NCBI GenBank assembly: GCA_964008075.1
Contig: CAXGAP010000044.1
Coordinates: 1 to 7,434, forward strand
From: UBA724 sp964008075
Lineage (GTDB): Bacteria; Bacteroidota; Bacteroidia; Flavobacteriales; Flavobacteriaceae
DNA length: 7,434 bases
Reading direction: 5' to 3'
Position 1 is the stretch's first letter, and every line of letters starts with the position of its first letter. Shown here one piece after another: positions 7,118-7,434 of the stretch. The position numbers and the translations under genes are program-made. Under the pieces are notes generated by a model. That model ran no database searches and was not told the DNA's origin. It was given only the letters and a program-made list of their open reading frames with translations.

Positions 7118-7434
7118 TTAGCGAGAGGCTGTACGCTCTGTCGTGTTCCAATAAATGACGTCTTCTACCTTGTTATTGGCAAACTCAACTTCAATCAATT
7201 GCTCATCGGTCCAAAAAAACCAAGTGCCGGATTTTACGCCTTTATCATAATTACCAACTGCGATTTTGTTGCCCTCAGCATCAAAAGATTCCCAAACACC
7301 ATCGAGTTTGTTGCGGTGAATATGCCCGTGTTGAGCAATTTCTCCATTATCGTGAAACTGGGTGAGTTTCATCAGTTGAGGTGAAGTCGTACGATCTACC
7401 TTAGTGGTCTGGCTATACGAAAATGTACAACCGA
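7118..7434 (-). CDS. Small exported MORN/YwqK-like repeat protein, 5' end beyond the window
   Basis: The reading frame is open from its stop (7118-7120) to the window edge, so at least 105 codons are present and the start is not seen. The first visible residues, GCTFSYSQTT, look like the end of a signal peptide cleaved before Gln, as in many flavobacterial exported proteins; the Cys could alternatively be a lipidation site. The rest carries MORN-variant units: FHDNGEIAQHGHIHRNKLDG followed by VWESFDAEGN, then AVGNYDKGVKSGTWFFW, then a weaker EVEFANNKVEDVIYW. Such proteins are often labelled 'YwqK family antitoxin' or 'MORN repeat protein', but their role is not established and no toxin partner is seen here. 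An internal ATG at 7372 would give an 84-residue protein, but it would discard the apparent export signal. The gene is convergent with the permease, 6 bases from its stop, and is not obviously related to efflux. Confidence 0.78.
   Translation of the reverse strand, partial: GCTFSYSQTTKVDRTTSPQLMKLTQFHDNGEIAQHGHIHRNKLDGVWESFDAEGNKIAVGNYDKGVKSGTWFFWTDEQLIEVEFANNKVEDVIYWNTTERTASR

Noticed and set aside
7120..7137. AGCG...CGCT short inverted repeat after the permease as a terminator
   Set aside because: A 4-base stem with a 10-base loop and no T-run is too weak to call.
7118..7434. Toxin-antitoxin module based on the YwqK-like family name
   Set aside because: No toxin gene is adjacent in the window, the protein seems to be exported, and the antitoxin label for this repeat family is not well founded.

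Overview
The window comes from a Bacteroidota bacterium, most likely a member of the Flavobacteriia. The promoters fit the unusual Bacteroidota sigma consensus (TTG, 19 bases, TAnnTTTG). Start codons are preceded by A-rich stretches, not Shine-Dalgarno sites. Signal peptides end in the '...SQ' style common in flavobacteria, and the gene families look like flavobacterial ones. The DNA is moderately AT-rich. I see no mobile element, tRNA, rRNA or CRISPR array.

Layout: bases 1-452 (minus strand) hold the N-terminal 150 codons of a trans-polyprenyl diphosphate synthase, cut by the window edge. A 116-base divergent intergenic region (453-568) holds one promoter per direction, a perfect 12-base palindrome and a perfect 8+8 inverted repeat straddling the -33 box of the rightward promoter. 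Rightward from there runs a compact four-gene operon: a TetR/AcrR-type regulator (569-1186), a TolC-type outer-membrane efflux protein (1183-2526), a lipoprotein membrane-fusion adaptor (2523-3668) and a large RND inner-membrane permease (3671-7111). The first three genes are joined by ATGA stop/start overlaps and the last gap is 2 bases. A convergent minus-strand gene (7118-7434, its 5' end beyond the window) encodes a small exported MORN/YwqK-like repeat protein.

How the genes work together: the three transport genes supply every layer of one tripartite efflux pump (proton-driven permease, periplasmic adaptor, outer-membrane duct). The regulator is the first gene of the same transcript and probably controls itself and the pump through the inverted repeat. 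The substrate cannot be read from the sequence.

This is mostly a well-known type of locus; I do not see an undescribed system. The points worth a second look are the apparently leaderless regulator mRNA (start at 569), the candidate operator, two additional membrane segments in the central loop of the permease, its altered proton-relay residues, and the misplaced start of the last gene.
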